A stretch of 64,000 nucleotides of DNA, taken from Legionella jamestowniensis (GTDB lineage: Bacteria; Pseudomonadota; Gammaproteobacteria; Legionellales; Legionellaceae). The notes beneath the pieces are model-generated. The model saw only the letters and a program-made list of their open reading frames with translations, was not told the DNA's origin and searched no databases. The stretch spans positions 115,899-179,898 of the forward strand of contig NZ_LNYG01000008.1 in the NCBI RefSeq assembly GCF_001467745.1. The letters run 5' to 3'. How positions within the stretch are numbered: position 1 is the first letter of the stretch; every line of letters begins with the position of its first letter. Shown here in pieces: positions 17,942-26,269 of this stretch. Made by a program: the position numbers and the translations under genes.

Positions 17942-18619
17942 ATGTTTAAGCATACTGATTTTAAGGAAAAAACACACCGCCTTATCCCTTCACGCTACCC
18001 TCCAATAACATTATTTGATTGGGCTGAGTCACAAGAAGAGCTTGAGCAGATTGCCCATCTGGAAGGGTTAACCAATGACCGTTTGACGACGGAGTGTGGT
18101 CATATTTCCCTGGTAGCAAAAGAGGATTGGATAGGTGGGCCCGGCTCAACACCGTTAATGGCTGCTTTTACACACTTTGGTGTTTCACGATTTAGTGACG
18201 GGACGACCTATGGAATTTATTATGCAGGGGATTCAGTCAAAACAGCCATTGCAGAAACCAAGTTTCACCGCGAGCGCTTCTTGGCAGCATCAAAGGAGCC
18301 ACCTTGCATTGTACAAATGAGAGAATACACAGCTTATGCCACAAAAACGCTGATAAATCTTTGTGATGATCGGTATCAGGAATACCTAAGTCCGGATATT
18401 AACTCTTATTTTAAAAGCCAGGAGCTTGGACGGGAAATAAAACGACAAAATGAATGGGGTGTGATTTATCCTAGTGTTAGAAATACCGCCCTGCAAGCGC
18501 GCTGTTTGGCAGTTTTTAGACCCCCAGCATTAACTATTCCTAGGCAAGCTGGTCATTACGATTACATTTGGGATGGTAATGCCATTTCAGAAGTAAAAAA
18601 ATCCATTAATGTTAGATGA
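17942..18619 (+). CDS. RES-domain toxin
   Basis: 225 residues. RES family features are visible: Arg83 in SRFSDG, YYAGDSVKTAIAETKFH with Glu105, and Ser178 in VIYPSVRN, the R-E-S residues that name the family. Studied RES toxins (MbcT and relatives) destroy NAD+; the fold resembles ADP-ribosyltransferases. It is the second gene of the toxin-antitoxin operon, with a 4-base gap from the antitoxin. All three named residues are present, so it is probably active. Confidence 0.88.
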   Translation: MFKHTDFKEKTHRLIPSRYPPITLFDWAESQEELEQIAHLEGLTNDRLTTECGHISLVAKEDWIGGPGSTPLMAAFTHFGVSRFSDGTTYGIYYAGDSVKTAIAETKFHRERFLAASKEPPCIVQMREYTAYATKTLINLCDDRYQEYLSPDINSYFKSQELGREIKRQNEWGVIYPSVRNTALQARCLAVFRPPALTIPRQAGHYDYIWDGNAISEVKKSINVR

Positions 18620-18764
18620 ATATTTGCAAAAGCCTGCTATTCTTAATAAAGCAGTTTGGAACATTAAAACTGCTAAACTTTAATTAACATTTAATAGGAG
18701 TTTTTTGTCACGGTAGACATTTTGTAGTTGTCTATTGCCAGAAAACCTCACTGGAGATACGACG

Positions 18765-19085
18765 ATGAAAGCGATAATGTTAAGTGTTTGTTCTTTCCTT
18801 CTTTTAATTCTTAGCATCCCTTCCTGGGCTGATAAAGTAGTCATTAGTGGTAGTCCCGTAGTCCTGGAACAACGCGGTGATGTTTATTACGTACCGGATA
18901 CTTATTCTGCCAGTACAACTTACCACTATGTGACAGTAGGCGGGGTTAACAAAGTTTGCTATGCGGAAGCACAACCTAATTTGGCTTCATTAAATACCCA
19001 AATCATTGATGTTGAAGTAGGTGGTAGTAAAGTTCAATGGACTTGCTATCCTTATGATGAAACTTATTTTACTGTAAGCCCATAA
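18765..19085 (+). CDS. Small secreted protein of unknown function
   Basis: 106 residues. The ATG at 18765 begins a clear signal peptide (MKAIMLSVCSFLLLILSIPSWA) and has GGAG at 18752; an in-frame ATG at 18735 would bury it. The mature part has strand-like segments with two Cys residues (VCYAEAQ and WTCYPYDE), which could form one disulfide. No family recognised. A strong intrinsic terminator follows. Confidence 0.55.
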   Translation: MKAIMLSVCSFLLLILSIPSWADKVVISGSPVVLEQRGDVYYVPDTYSASTTYHYVTVGGVNKVCYAEAQPNLASLNTQIIDVEVGGSKVQWTCYPYDETYFTVSP

Positions 19086-19089
19086 TATT

Positions 19090-19126
19090 AAACGAATAAT
19101 AGCGGTTTTTCCGCTATTATTCGTTT
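19090..19126 (+). terminator. Intrinsic terminator
   Basis: Perfect 16-bp stem (AAACGAATAATAGCGG with its complement) around a 5-base T loop, ending in TTTATCC. It lies 4 bases after the stop of the small secreted protein. Confidence 0.85.
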
Positions 19127-19267
19127 ATCCTCCACATTAGCTGTTCGCCCTGTTATTCGTATTGAAATCTTTAAATTGTAAATTTAACTACTCCATTGAT
19201 TAAAAAATAAGTATATTAGTTTCAATAAGGAAGTATTTGTTAGTATTTGTAATCATGGAGAAAAAAA

Positions 19268-19861
19268 ATGGCATTTACTATACCCCTCTTGGATGTATTA
19301 ATTCTGCAATCCCAAAATTTGGATACCGCCTACAAAGAAGAGCGTTTGGCGATGGACAAAAAACGCTTTTTTTCCTCTTTACGAGGGTCTACGTCAAATC
19401 CGATGCGTCTGGATGATATTAAATTTATTACTACTTTCGGCGGAAATATTTCCAACAATCAATTTAATTATCAGATTCTTAGAAAAGCCCTAAAAAGTGA
19501 GAATCCTACTGTACAAGAGTATGGAATGTTTTTAAGAAATGCTTTGTCGGGTGCTTTTTTGTTACATCTTAGCAAGATTAATGACGGCTATCTGTTTGAA
19601 GAGTCAGTTAAAGATCGTTCTGCAATGGCTAAATTAACCTGCAATTTATTTAGTGTTGAAAAATTTAGTGACGTACCTAAAAAAGAATTGAGGATTTGTT
19701 TGGAAGCGTTGCAAACTTATCTCAGTACAGTAACGAATAGTAGCGGTTTAAGGCTAAAATGGCATCCCTCTAAAACAAACAGGGCTTTGTTAAGAGATAT
19801 TGCTGAAGAAATGAATTTATTAGGATTAACAAAAGCTACACGCTCTGAATTAAGTGTATAA
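19268..19861 (+). CDS. Hypothetical protein
   Basis: 197 residues, not recognised. GGAGAAAAAAA directly precedes the ATG. The sequence is mostly helical, without signal peptide or membrane segments, and has a conserved-looking hydrophobic N-terminus (MAFTIPLLDVLILQSQNLDT). No neighbour suggests a function; a Legionella-specific protein or effector is possible. Confidence 0.5.
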   Translation: MAFTIPLLDVLILQSQNLDTAYKEERLAMDKKRFFSSLRGSTSNPMRLDDIKFITTFGGNISNNQFNYQILRKALKSENPTVQEYGMFLRNALSGAFLLHLSKINDGYLFEESVKDRSAMAKLTCNLFSVEKFSDVPKKELRICLEALQTYLSTVTNSSGLRLKWHPSKTNRALLRDIAEEMNLLGLTKATRSELSV

Positions 19862-19924
19862 CACTTAAAGTAGCCTGGGTAAATTGGAACTGAATCGTCT
19901 ACATCCTCTAAAACACAGTCCGGT

Positions 19925-20007
19925 TCTACTTTCCGGCTTGTCCACGGGATCCAAAATGCTGCGCTAAAACACTGGATCTCGTTGACAAGCCGCGGGGCGT
20001 AGGTAGA
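19925..20007. repeat. REP-like palindromic repeat (family A)
   Basis: Imperfect inverted repeat: GCTTGTCCACGGGATCC (19936-19952) pairs with GGATCTCGTTGACAAGC (19974-19990) at 15 of 17 positions. Outer arms TCTAC (19925) and GTAGA (20003) extend it. The 59568-59662 element shares the same nested architecture and related arms (CGGCTT-TCCG and ATCC-like). Confidence 0.6.
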
Positions 20008-20159
20008 AATGTTATCAAGAGAAAGGTGAACAGCAACCTGGGCTATATAGTCTTACAACTTTCAGTCTTGTGTCTCACCTGATAAGGAAAAGAGGGTGAT
20101 ATACTAATTGTATGGATGTAATGTAGTCAACTATCCATGTTAAGACAAGGATTGGCAAC

Positions 20160-21557
20160 GTGAAAGGATTTGTCTCTGAAGAACTTACTGAATTTGCACA
20201 AATGATTTATCAGCAGGGCATTTCTGCAGATCTTAGCTCTCAAATTATCGAATTATTAATTGATAAAATTGGTCTCATTTTGGGGGGATCGTGTTTTTTC
20301 TCAAGTCAAGCCGTTTATAAGGCTACGACACAATTTGCTGCACCAGGTAATGCAAGGGTAGCTTATTATGGGGATAAACTTTCTCCTGAACAGGCGGCGT
20401 TTATAAATGCAAGTTTTGGCCATGCGCAAGATTTTGATGATACTCACCTTCAAGCCATTACTCATCCAGGCGGTGTCATTATTCCTGCTGCTTTTGCTAT
20501 TGCTAACCAATCGGGTGCTACCCCACAACAAATTATTCGTGCTGTAGCCGTAGGCCTCGAAATTATGATTCGTATTGCGTGCTCTATACCAGCTTGTCAT
20601 GCTAAAGGATTTCACACGCCCACTGTAGCAGGACCTTTTGCAGCAGCTATTACTGCCAGTTTGTTACTCAGTTTAAATCATCAGCAATGTCTTAATGCAT
20701 TAAGTATTGCAGGGAGTTATGCCGGTGGGTTATGGGAGTATACACAAACCGGCGGTACAGCAAAACGCATGCACTGTGCAATTGCGGCTACTGCTGGCAT
20801 TAAGGCAGCTTATCTGGCAGCCCAAGGAATTACGGGGCCTCATTCTATTTTGGATGGAAAATTTGGTGTATGTCATGTATTCGATAATGGATCGCATACT
20901 CAGCAGTTGAATACTGAATTGGGTGAAGAATATTTATTAAAAACAATTGCTATAAAAAACTATAATTGTCCTTTTAGCATTCATGCTGCTCTAGAAGCTT
21001 TATTAGAAGTTTGCCAGCTCTACAAAATTGAAATTGGTGAAATTGAAAAAATAGAAGTGGGGACTAGTCGTTTTACCCTTAACCATGTAGGAAAGATCCG
21101 ACATCCAAAGAATGCAATGGAAGCTCAATTCAGTATGGTTTTTACATTAGCATTAGCTCTTGTAAAGCGTCCACCACAAATGCATGATTACAGCGAGGAA
21201 AATATAGACGATCCAGAAGTGCGTTTATTGTCCAGTAAAATCCATTTATATGAAGATGCGTTAGCAACCAGAGAACAAGGTGAGAATATGGGAAGTATTG
21301 TTAAAGTGATTGCTAAAGGTAAACAGCACTTTGAACGGCGTATCAAATATGCAAAAGGAACTCAGCAAAATCGATTATCAATAGCCGAAATCGAATCTAA
21401 ATTTAAAAACTGCGTTTCACCGGTCATGGATGAGTCAAAATCTAATACTTTGTTGGAAAAAATAAAAAATTTCCCTCATTTAACAAATAGTGAAGAACTT
21501 ACCGACTTATGGAATTTGCAAGAAGAGACTGCAAGTGTCTCCAGGGGTAAACTATGA
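20160..21557 (+). CDS. MmgE/PrpD-family protein (2-methylcitrate dehydratase-like)
   Basis: 465 residues, full length for the family. Signatures include FINASFGHAQDFDDTHL, THPGGVIIPAAFA, AGSYAGGLWEYT, TGGTAKRMH and KNYNCPFSIHAALEAL. PrpD dehydrates 2-methylcitrate in propionate catabolism; other members act on related acids or aconitate-like substrates. No prpB or prpC neighbours are in the window, so this may be a paralogue with a different substrate. The start is GTG with AAGGA upstream. It overlaps the next gene by the ATGA tetranucleotide. Confidence 0.85.
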   Translation: MKGFVSEELTEFAQMIYQQGISADLSSQIIELLIDKIGLILGGSCFFSSQAVYKATTQFAAPGNARVAYYGDKLSPEQAAFINASFGHAQDFDDTHLQAITHPGGVIIPAAFAIANQSGATPQQIIRAVAVGLEIMIRIACSIPACHAKGFHTPTVAGPFAAAITASLLLSLNHQQCLNALSIAGSYAGGLWEYTQTGGTAKRMHCAIAATAGIKAAYLAAQGITGPHSILDGKFGVCHVFDNGSHTQQLNTELGEEYLLKTIAIKNYNCPFSIHAALEALLEVCQLYKIEIGEIEKIEVGTSRFTLNHVGKIRHPKNAMEAQFSMVFTLALALVKRPPQMHDYSEENIDDPEVRLLSSKIHLYEDALATREQGENMGSIVKVIAKGKQHFERRIKYAKGTQQNRLSIAEIESKFKNCVSPVMDESKSNTLLEKIKNFPHLTNSEELTDLWNLQEETASVSRGKL

Positions 21558-22135
21558 ATACTGGATTAATTGTAATTGATTTTATCAATGATATCGCACA
21601 CTCCGATGGTAAAATAGCCACAGCGGCTCCCTTTATTAATAAAAATAAAACAATTCAACATGCAAATAAGCTCATTAATATCGCAAGGGAAAAGCAGTTT
21701 TTACTTTTATTTATAAAAGTAGGGTTTTCTACAGACTATCGAGAGTGCCCGGAAAATTCCCCTGTATTCGGAAAAGTAAAAGATTCACAAGCTCTTAAGC
21801 TTGGCACCTGGGGGACTGCATTCCATGAAGAATTGGCCGTATTGCCTCATGATATTGTGATTACCAAACACCGGGTAAGTGCCTTTTATGGCACCTCGTT
21901 AGACGTTTTTTTGCGTACTAACCAGATTAATACAATATTGCTTAGTGGTGTGGCCACCAATATGACAATTACTTCTACGGCCAGAGAAGCACATGATCGA
22001 GATTATAACGTATTGATTATTGAAGAGGCGTGTGCTGCTGCAACAGAGGAAATTCATAGAAATAGCCTCGAATTGCTCTCTCGCGTAGCAAACGTTATCC
22101 CCCTGAGTCAATTAGAAACAGAAATGTTGTATTAG
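21554..22135 (+). CDS. Isochorismatase-like hydrolase lacking the catalytic cysteine
   Basis: 193 residues. The fold is clear: nucleophile-assisting Asp9 in IVIDFIND, Lys105 in ITKHRVSAF, and the SGVATNMTITSTAREAHDRDY stretch. In hydrolases of this family the motif is GVATNxCV; here Thr138 (codon ACA at 21965) stands where the nucleophilic Cys belongs, so nicotinamidase-type chemistry is unlikely. EntB/PhzD-type members act without this Cys and cleave vinyl ethers, so a non-thiol reaction is possible. It starts inside the stop of the MmgE/PrpD gene, implying coupled translation. Confidence 0.85.
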   Translation: MNTGLIVIDFINDIAHSDGKIATAAPFINKNKTIQHANKLINIAREKQFLLLFIKVGFSTDYRECPENSPVFGKVKDSQALKLGTWGTAFHEELAVLPHDIVITKHRVSAFYGTSLDVFLRTNQINTILLSGVATNMTITSTAREAHDRDYNVLIIEEACAAATEEIHRNSLELLSRVANVIPLSQLETEMLY

Positions 22136-22177
22136 ACTATTCTTTATATAGAAGGTAATTTTAGGAAGGGAAAATGG

Positions 22178-22621
22178 ATGGCTACAATGGTAGGAACCCA
22201 GGAAAAATTTGAAGATGCACTCTATGGGCTATGTGAGTTGGACTATGATGTGGTTGAAGCTTATAACACCGCTATCCATCGTCTTGACAATGCTACCTAT
22301 AAAAATAGGTTTAGAGAGTTTAAAAAAAATCATCAACATCTCATCAACGAGATTACGGATTTATTTAAAGAACATCACATGGTTGCACCATCTGGACCGG
22401 ATGCTAAAAAGTTATTAATTCAGGGGAAAGTAATTTTTGCTAATCTTTTTGGCGATGAGGCTATTCTTCAAGTGATGCTTTTCAATGAGAAAGATCTTAA
22501 TACAGCTTTTGAGCGTTTAAATTGCCATGAAGCTAAATGGAAAGACGCCACCAATGTTCTTGAACAAGGTTTGGGAAATGAAAGAAAACATAAACATTGG
22601 CTTGAGGCGATGTTGGAATAA
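22178..22621 (+). CDS. DUF2383-type four-helix bundle protein
   Basis: 147 residues, all helical, with the DUF2383/PA2169-like pattern: ALYGLCELDYDVVEAYNTAI, HQHLINEITDLFKEH, FNEKDLNTAFERL and NERKHKHWLEAML. The repeated Glu/Asp/His placing resembles ferritin-like bundles, but metal binding is not shown. AGGAAGGGAAA precedes the start. It follows the isochorismatase-like gene by 42 bases on the same strand. Confidence 0.7.
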   Translation: MATMVGTQEKFEDALYGLCELDYDVVEAYNTAIHRLDNATYKNRFREFKKNHQHLINEITDLFKEHHMVAPSGPDAKKLLIQGKVIFANLFGDEAILQVMLFNEKDLNTAFERLNCHEAKWKDATNVLEQGLGNERKHKHWLEAMLE

Positions 22622-22639
22622 AGTACTTCTTAGACGTAA

Positions 22640-23539
22640 TTATTTTTTGGCATAAATCACTATTGATAATAAAACTAACCCCATTCCTGTACACTGTAAT
22701 GCGGTTAATTGCTCATTAAGAATAGCCCATGCCAGCAAAACAGTAGCTACAGGCATTATGGCGGTGGATAGGGAAGCCATAATACTGTCCACTAATTGAT
22801 AGCCAAAATACCAAAAAACGTAAAATAAACCCGAGCTTAATCCTAGGATAAACAAAATTAACCAAGTGTTCAGGGTGGGTGTGGGGATGCCAACATAGTA
22901 ATAAATCCCTACGGGTAATATTAAAAGAGCATTAATACCATTCATAACCGCAGAGGTAATAAAGACAGGCAAGCGATTGGGATGAATTTTACACAATACG
23001 TAATAAGTCGCTTCGGGTAAAAGGGAGAATAAAACAATAAAATCTCCTAAAAACGAATGAATTGCCTGATTCCCTTGCAATTTATCGTAAGCAATCACGA
23101 CAAGCCCAAGGGTGGCAAAAACAATACAAAAACTTTGCTTGCCTGAAATTTTTTCCTTAAGAATAATCCAGGACATAATCGCAATAATGGCAGGTAGGGT
23201 GCTGGTGATAATACCTGCTACATTGGCGTCCGTGTAATGTAATCCTAAAAGCATTAAACAATTAAACAATACTCCGGCAGAGAGTGCCTGAGCAACAATA
23301 AATACCCAATCACGACGAGTAAGTAGTGAAAAATAATAACGCAATGATAATTTTTTTGCAGGACTTAACCAGTGTAAGGGAAATAGGATCAAGGTCGCTA
23401 AAGCAAAACGCATAGCTAATAGAAAAAATAGAGGTGTAGAGGACAATATAATTTTTGAAGAGACAATATTAACTCCCACCATAACCTGAGCAAGGATTAA
23501 AAATAATAAACCACTATGCCAATTGGCTCTTTTTTGCAT
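22640..23539 (-). CDS. EamA/DMT-family transporter
   Basis: 299 residues with about ten hydrophobic helices in two EamA repeats (first copy about 10-140, second about 155-290), as in drug/metabolite transporters such as RhaT/YdcZ types. The ATG at 23539 is chosen because AGAGG lies upstream; an in-frame ATG at 23581 adds 14 residues. It is encoded downstream of the AraC-type regulator on the same strand, which probably controls it. Substrate not identifiable. Confidence 0.82.
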   Translation of the reverse strand: MQKRANWHSGLLFLILAQVMVGVNIVSSKIILSSTPLFFLLAMRFALATLILFPLHWLSPAKKLSLRYYFSLLTRRDWVFIVAQALSAGVLFNCLMLLGLHYTDANVAGIITSTLPAIIAIMSWIILKEKISGKQSFCIVFATLGLVVIAYDKLQGNQAIHSFLGDFIVLFSLLPEATYYVLCKIHPNRLPVFITSAVMNGINALLILPVGIYYYVGIPTPTLNTWLILFILGLSSGLFYVFWYFGYQLVDSIMASLSTAIMPVATVLLAWAILNEQLTALQCTGMGLVLLSIVIYAKK

Positions 23540-23594
23540 CGTAAGCAAACCTCTGTGTTTCAAGTAAGAAGATTTTAACAAGTATTAATAAGAA

Positions 23595-24335
23595 TTAGTT
23601 ATCTAAAACACGCATCGATTTTGCTTTTATGTTCATCATTCGCCATTGAGTAGGCGAGATGCCATACATTTGGTGAAAGCGTCGGCTAAAGGCAGATAAA
23701 TTTTCATATCCGACTTGGTAAGCAATCTCTTCAATACACAGGTTGCTATTAATAAGCAATTGCTGCGCGTATTCTAATTTTTTTAGCCGCCAATACTCTG
23801 CCAGAGTAAAACCGGTATTCAGCTTAAAACGGCGTTGAAGCTGGCTTTTACTCAAATAACAGTGTCTGGCTAACCGGTCAATGTCAACCGGTGTTGCCAA
23901 GTGCTTATCCATCCAGCTTTTTGCAAGAACCACAGAACGATCAGTTGTCCAATCAACGGGAAGAAGACTCATCAAAAGTTGATAAAGCGACAAATCTGCC
24001 AAATGATTTGAATAATTCTCCAAATAGCAATGGGCAAATTCAAGATACTTTTTTAAGGCGGGATTTAAATTTAAAAAAGAAGGTAGTTTGTGAGTCTTCC
24101 ACTCTGTACAAGTGTCAGGAAGGTCAACAACCAGGAATAAATTATCTTCGCTGCTAGCAAAACAGTGCCTTGTGTCGGCTCGAACATAAGCAGCGGTCTC
24201 TTCATCAACAAGCCCAGCTTCTCCACCAGTTTCAAGTTCAAGCCGGCCTTTGAGAGGTAAAACTAATTGTGAAAAATCATGGGAATGGCTACACGTTTCT
24301 TTTGTATAAGATCGCAAGGAAAAAAGAACAGACAT
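23595..24335 (-). CDS. AraC-family transcriptional regulator
   Basis: 246 residues. The N-terminal cupin-like sensor domain (HSHDFSQLVLPLKGRLELETGG, residues about 15-60) resembles AraC types that sense small ligands. The C-terminal double HTH is complete: IDRLARHCYLSKSQLQRRF and IEEIAYQVGYENLSAFSRRF, followed by GISPTQWR. It lies immediately upstream of, and in the same direction as, the EamA transporter gene. Confidence 0.9.
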   Translation of the reverse strand: MSVLFSLRSYTKETCSHSHDFSQLVLPLKGRLELETGGEAGLVDEETAAYVRADTRHCFASSEDNLFLVVDLPDTCTEWKTHKLPSFLNLNPALKKYLEFAHCYLENYSNHLADLSLYQLLMSLLPVDWTTDRSVVLAKSWMDKHLATPVDIDRLARHCYLSKSQLQRRFKLNTGFTLAEYWRLKKLEYAQQLLINSNLCIEEIAYQVGYENLSAFSRRFHQMYGISPTQWRMMNIKAKSMRVLDN

Positions 24336-24438
24336 ATTCTAGAATCACTTATTTAAGGACAGACAGTGTAACACAGGGTGTTTGCAAATAACTCAGGGGT
24401 TATTATACTTTTTGAATGGGATTTTTTCTGTTTTAAAT

Positions 24439-24466
24439 TTGACAGTTTCTGTATATTTTCTATACT
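24439..24466 (+). promoter_or_regulatory. Strong predicted promoter for a small RNA
   Basis: Consensus TTGACA (24439-24444), 16-base spacer, TATACT (24461-24466), in an intergenic region with no downstream gene for about 500 bases. Expected start near 24473. Confidence 0.65.
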
Positions 24467-24472
24467 TAAAGT

Positions 24473-24544
24473 GTAGGTTGAATATTAGAGCCCACGTTGT
24501 TGGGAGCTAAGTTTAACCTCTCCACCTTCGGGTGGATTTTTTTT
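24473..24544 (+). ncRNA. Candidate small RNA with intrinsic terminator
   Basis: About 70 bases from the promoter at 24439 to a C(UUCG)G-capped intrinsic terminator (TCCACC-TTCG-GGTGGA, 24521-24536, then eight T). A second hairpin at 24485-24510 pairs TTAG with CTAA and CCCA with TGGG around a symmetric AG/AG internal loop. No open frame or ribosome site was found inside. Not recognised as a known family. It could also be a leader/attenuator, but the next gene on the strand begins more than 430 bases downstream. Confidence 0.55.
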
Positions 24545-24692
24545 ATCTGTTGTTATCTTTAAAAAGACAAAACTCCTTCCTTCTATCCTATTTCTTATCC
24601 CTTGGGTACTGTTACTAAACACCCTTCAATTGTTCAAGAAATCGTGGCGAAAAATCAGAGCAATATCAAACCATTTTGAATTAGTTTAACAG

Positions 24693-24792
24693 CGTCATCT
24701 TGCATAAATTACCGTGATTCTGAGCAAAGCGACCTTCTGAGGGACGAAAGGCAGTGTAAAATTTGGAATTCTTCACTATGTTCAGAATGACG
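24693..24792. repeat. Degenerate palindromic intergenic repeat
   Basis: CGTCAT (24693) and ATGACG (24787) flank sequence resembling GTGATTCTGAGCAAAGCGACC, the degraded form of a common bacterial intergenic repeat. The rest of the 24545-24976 gap holds nothing else recognised. Confidence 0.4.
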
Positions 24793-24976
24793 TTTTTCTT
24801 ACGTCCTGAAAGCAGCGCAGCTGCTTGACGAATCTCTAATAGATAAAATCCCGCTCTTAAACGAAGAGATCCTTGTTTCTAATTTAGAGAAAGTATGATT
24901 TTGCCTTAATTAAATTGAAATCAGCGACTAGATGTGTAATTGTGTTACAAAGATTGTTCAGTCTCATGGAGGAAGT

Positions 24977-25372
24977 ATGGATTCCCATGATTTGCTAAAG
25001 GAAATAGATGCACTTGTTAGGAGTTATGACTGGACTAAAGAGGTGCGTTTTAATTGGCTACGCAATGTTGGAAAAACACTGGTTTTTTTTAAAAACCCTG
25101 AGTATGCATTGGAGTTTAATGCTTTAAATCAAGAGGAATCTTTATCCCCCAGAGGCATTCTGGCAATTAATTGTTTGCTTAACCAAAACTGTGCAAATGA
25201 AATAAAAATTGCTGGTATTAAAAAAATTTTGCGAGATAAAGGGTATAATGGAGAGGATGAAGAGAAGAGTGGCCTAAGAACAGATATCACGCATACAGTT
25301 TATGGGCAGTTGGCAAGAATGATTGCTAACTATGAAAAAAATGAAAGTTGCTATATCCCAATAAAGTTTTAG
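24977..25372 (+). CDS. Hypothetical protein
   Basis: 131 residues, not recognised. The ATG at 24977 has a near-perfect GGAGGAAGT; the in-frame ATG at 24932 has none, so the shorter form is preferred. Helical, cytosolic-looking; NWLRNVGKTLVFFKNPEYALEF near the N-terminus. It is followed 100 bases later by another unknown gene on the same strand. Confidence 0.5.
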   Translation: MDSHDLLKEIDALVRSYDWTKEVRFNWLRNVGKTLVFFKNPEYALEFNALNQEESLSPRGILAINCLLNQNCANEIKIAGIKKILRDKGYNGEDEEKSGLRTDITHTVYGQLARMIANYEKNESCYIPIKF

Positions 25373-25472
25373 AACTATCTCAGCTCACAAGTGCCAGTGA
25401 TGATACATTGCTTTAGTATGTATGGAATGGGAAAGGTATTAAAAGTCTCTAATTTTAGTACGGAGAATGTTT

Positions 25473-26243
25473 ATGCAATATATTGATGTGAATGACGTAA
25501 AAAAGTATGCCCGGAATGTTGAGGAAGCCTGCGGGCGCACTGGTGTACCCGCAAAGTTTCCCGAAGAAACATGGGAAGGAAATGTAGCCTATGTTGAAGC
25601 AATGTATAATGATCTTCGCAAAACCACTTCGAAAAAAAATTTCGAAAAATATGCTCAAGCCATTTATTTGGCTGCCCACTGGCTAAATGGGGCTTCAACT
25701 GAAGAAAAGCAAGAAAAACAACCCTTTTTTACTCATCATATTGCAACGCTTAAACAAGGGGCTGAACACCTTCTTCACGTTCATATTCCTGCCCCACGTG
25801 TAGTTTATGAAGCAAGTGAAGCACGTACAACAGCAGCCACTATTTTTTTTCAGAGTCCAGTATTTAAAGAACTATTAGCTTATAGAGACTTTTTAAAGGA
25901 CTATAGAGGTAACCATTTTTTTGGTTTACTTCATAACCGCAATGATTACCACATTTTAAATGAACTTATTCAAACTTTAAGTGCTCAAAAGTCAATGGAA
26001 GGGATTCAGGCTGTGTTTGAAGATTTTTACCATGAGAATAGTCAAGATGGCCATAGTCGTTATGACGCTATAAATCGAAGGCAAGATATTTTAAGCTATA
26101 TTCTTTCTCTATTTGGAGTTAAAGAAAAAACCAGTACTGCGTTGCTTGATGAGATAAGTAAGTACGCTAAAAACCTCTATGAATGCAACTCTGTAGATGA
26201 AACACCGGTTTGGCCTACCTCCTCCAGTTATAGTCCGGGCTAG
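25473..26243 (+). CDS. Hypothetical protein, possible effector
   Basis: 256 residues, no family recognised. GGAGA lies 9 bases from the ATG at 25473, so it is preferred to the ATG at 25467. The protein is helical and lacks signal and membrane segments. The C-terminus is rich in Ser, Pro and acidic residues (SVDETPVWPTSSSYSPG). Co-oriented with the preceding unknown gene. A stem formed partly by its last codons terminates transcription. Confidence 0.5.
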   Translation: MQYIDVNDVKKYARNVEEACGRTGVPAKFPEETWEGNVAYVEAMYNDLRKTTSKKNFEKYAQAIYLAAHWLNGASTEEKQEKQPFFTHHIATLKQGAEHLLHVHIPAPRVVYEASEARTTAATIFFQSPVFKELLAYRDFLKDYRGNHFFGLLHNRNDYHILNELIQTLSAQKSMEGIQAVFEDFYHENSQDGHSRYDAINRRQDILSYILSLFGVKEKTSTALLDEISKYAKNLYECNSVDETPVWPTSSSYSPG

Positions 26244-26256
26244 CAAAGCCCGAACT
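26234..26256 (+). terminator. Intrinsic terminator overlapping a stop codon
   Basis: CGGGCT (26236-26241) pairs with AGCCCG (26247-26252), followed by AACTTTATTT. The stop TAG of the 256-residue gene lies at the stem-loop junction. The convergent MDR gene ends 14 bases further on. Confidence 0.65.
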
Positions 26257-26269
26257 TTATTTCAGCAAG

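Noticed and set aside
24905..24913. CTTAATTAA before the 131-residue gene
   Set aside because: About 6 of 9 matches to the recalled PmrA consensus in AT-rich DNA; expected by chance.
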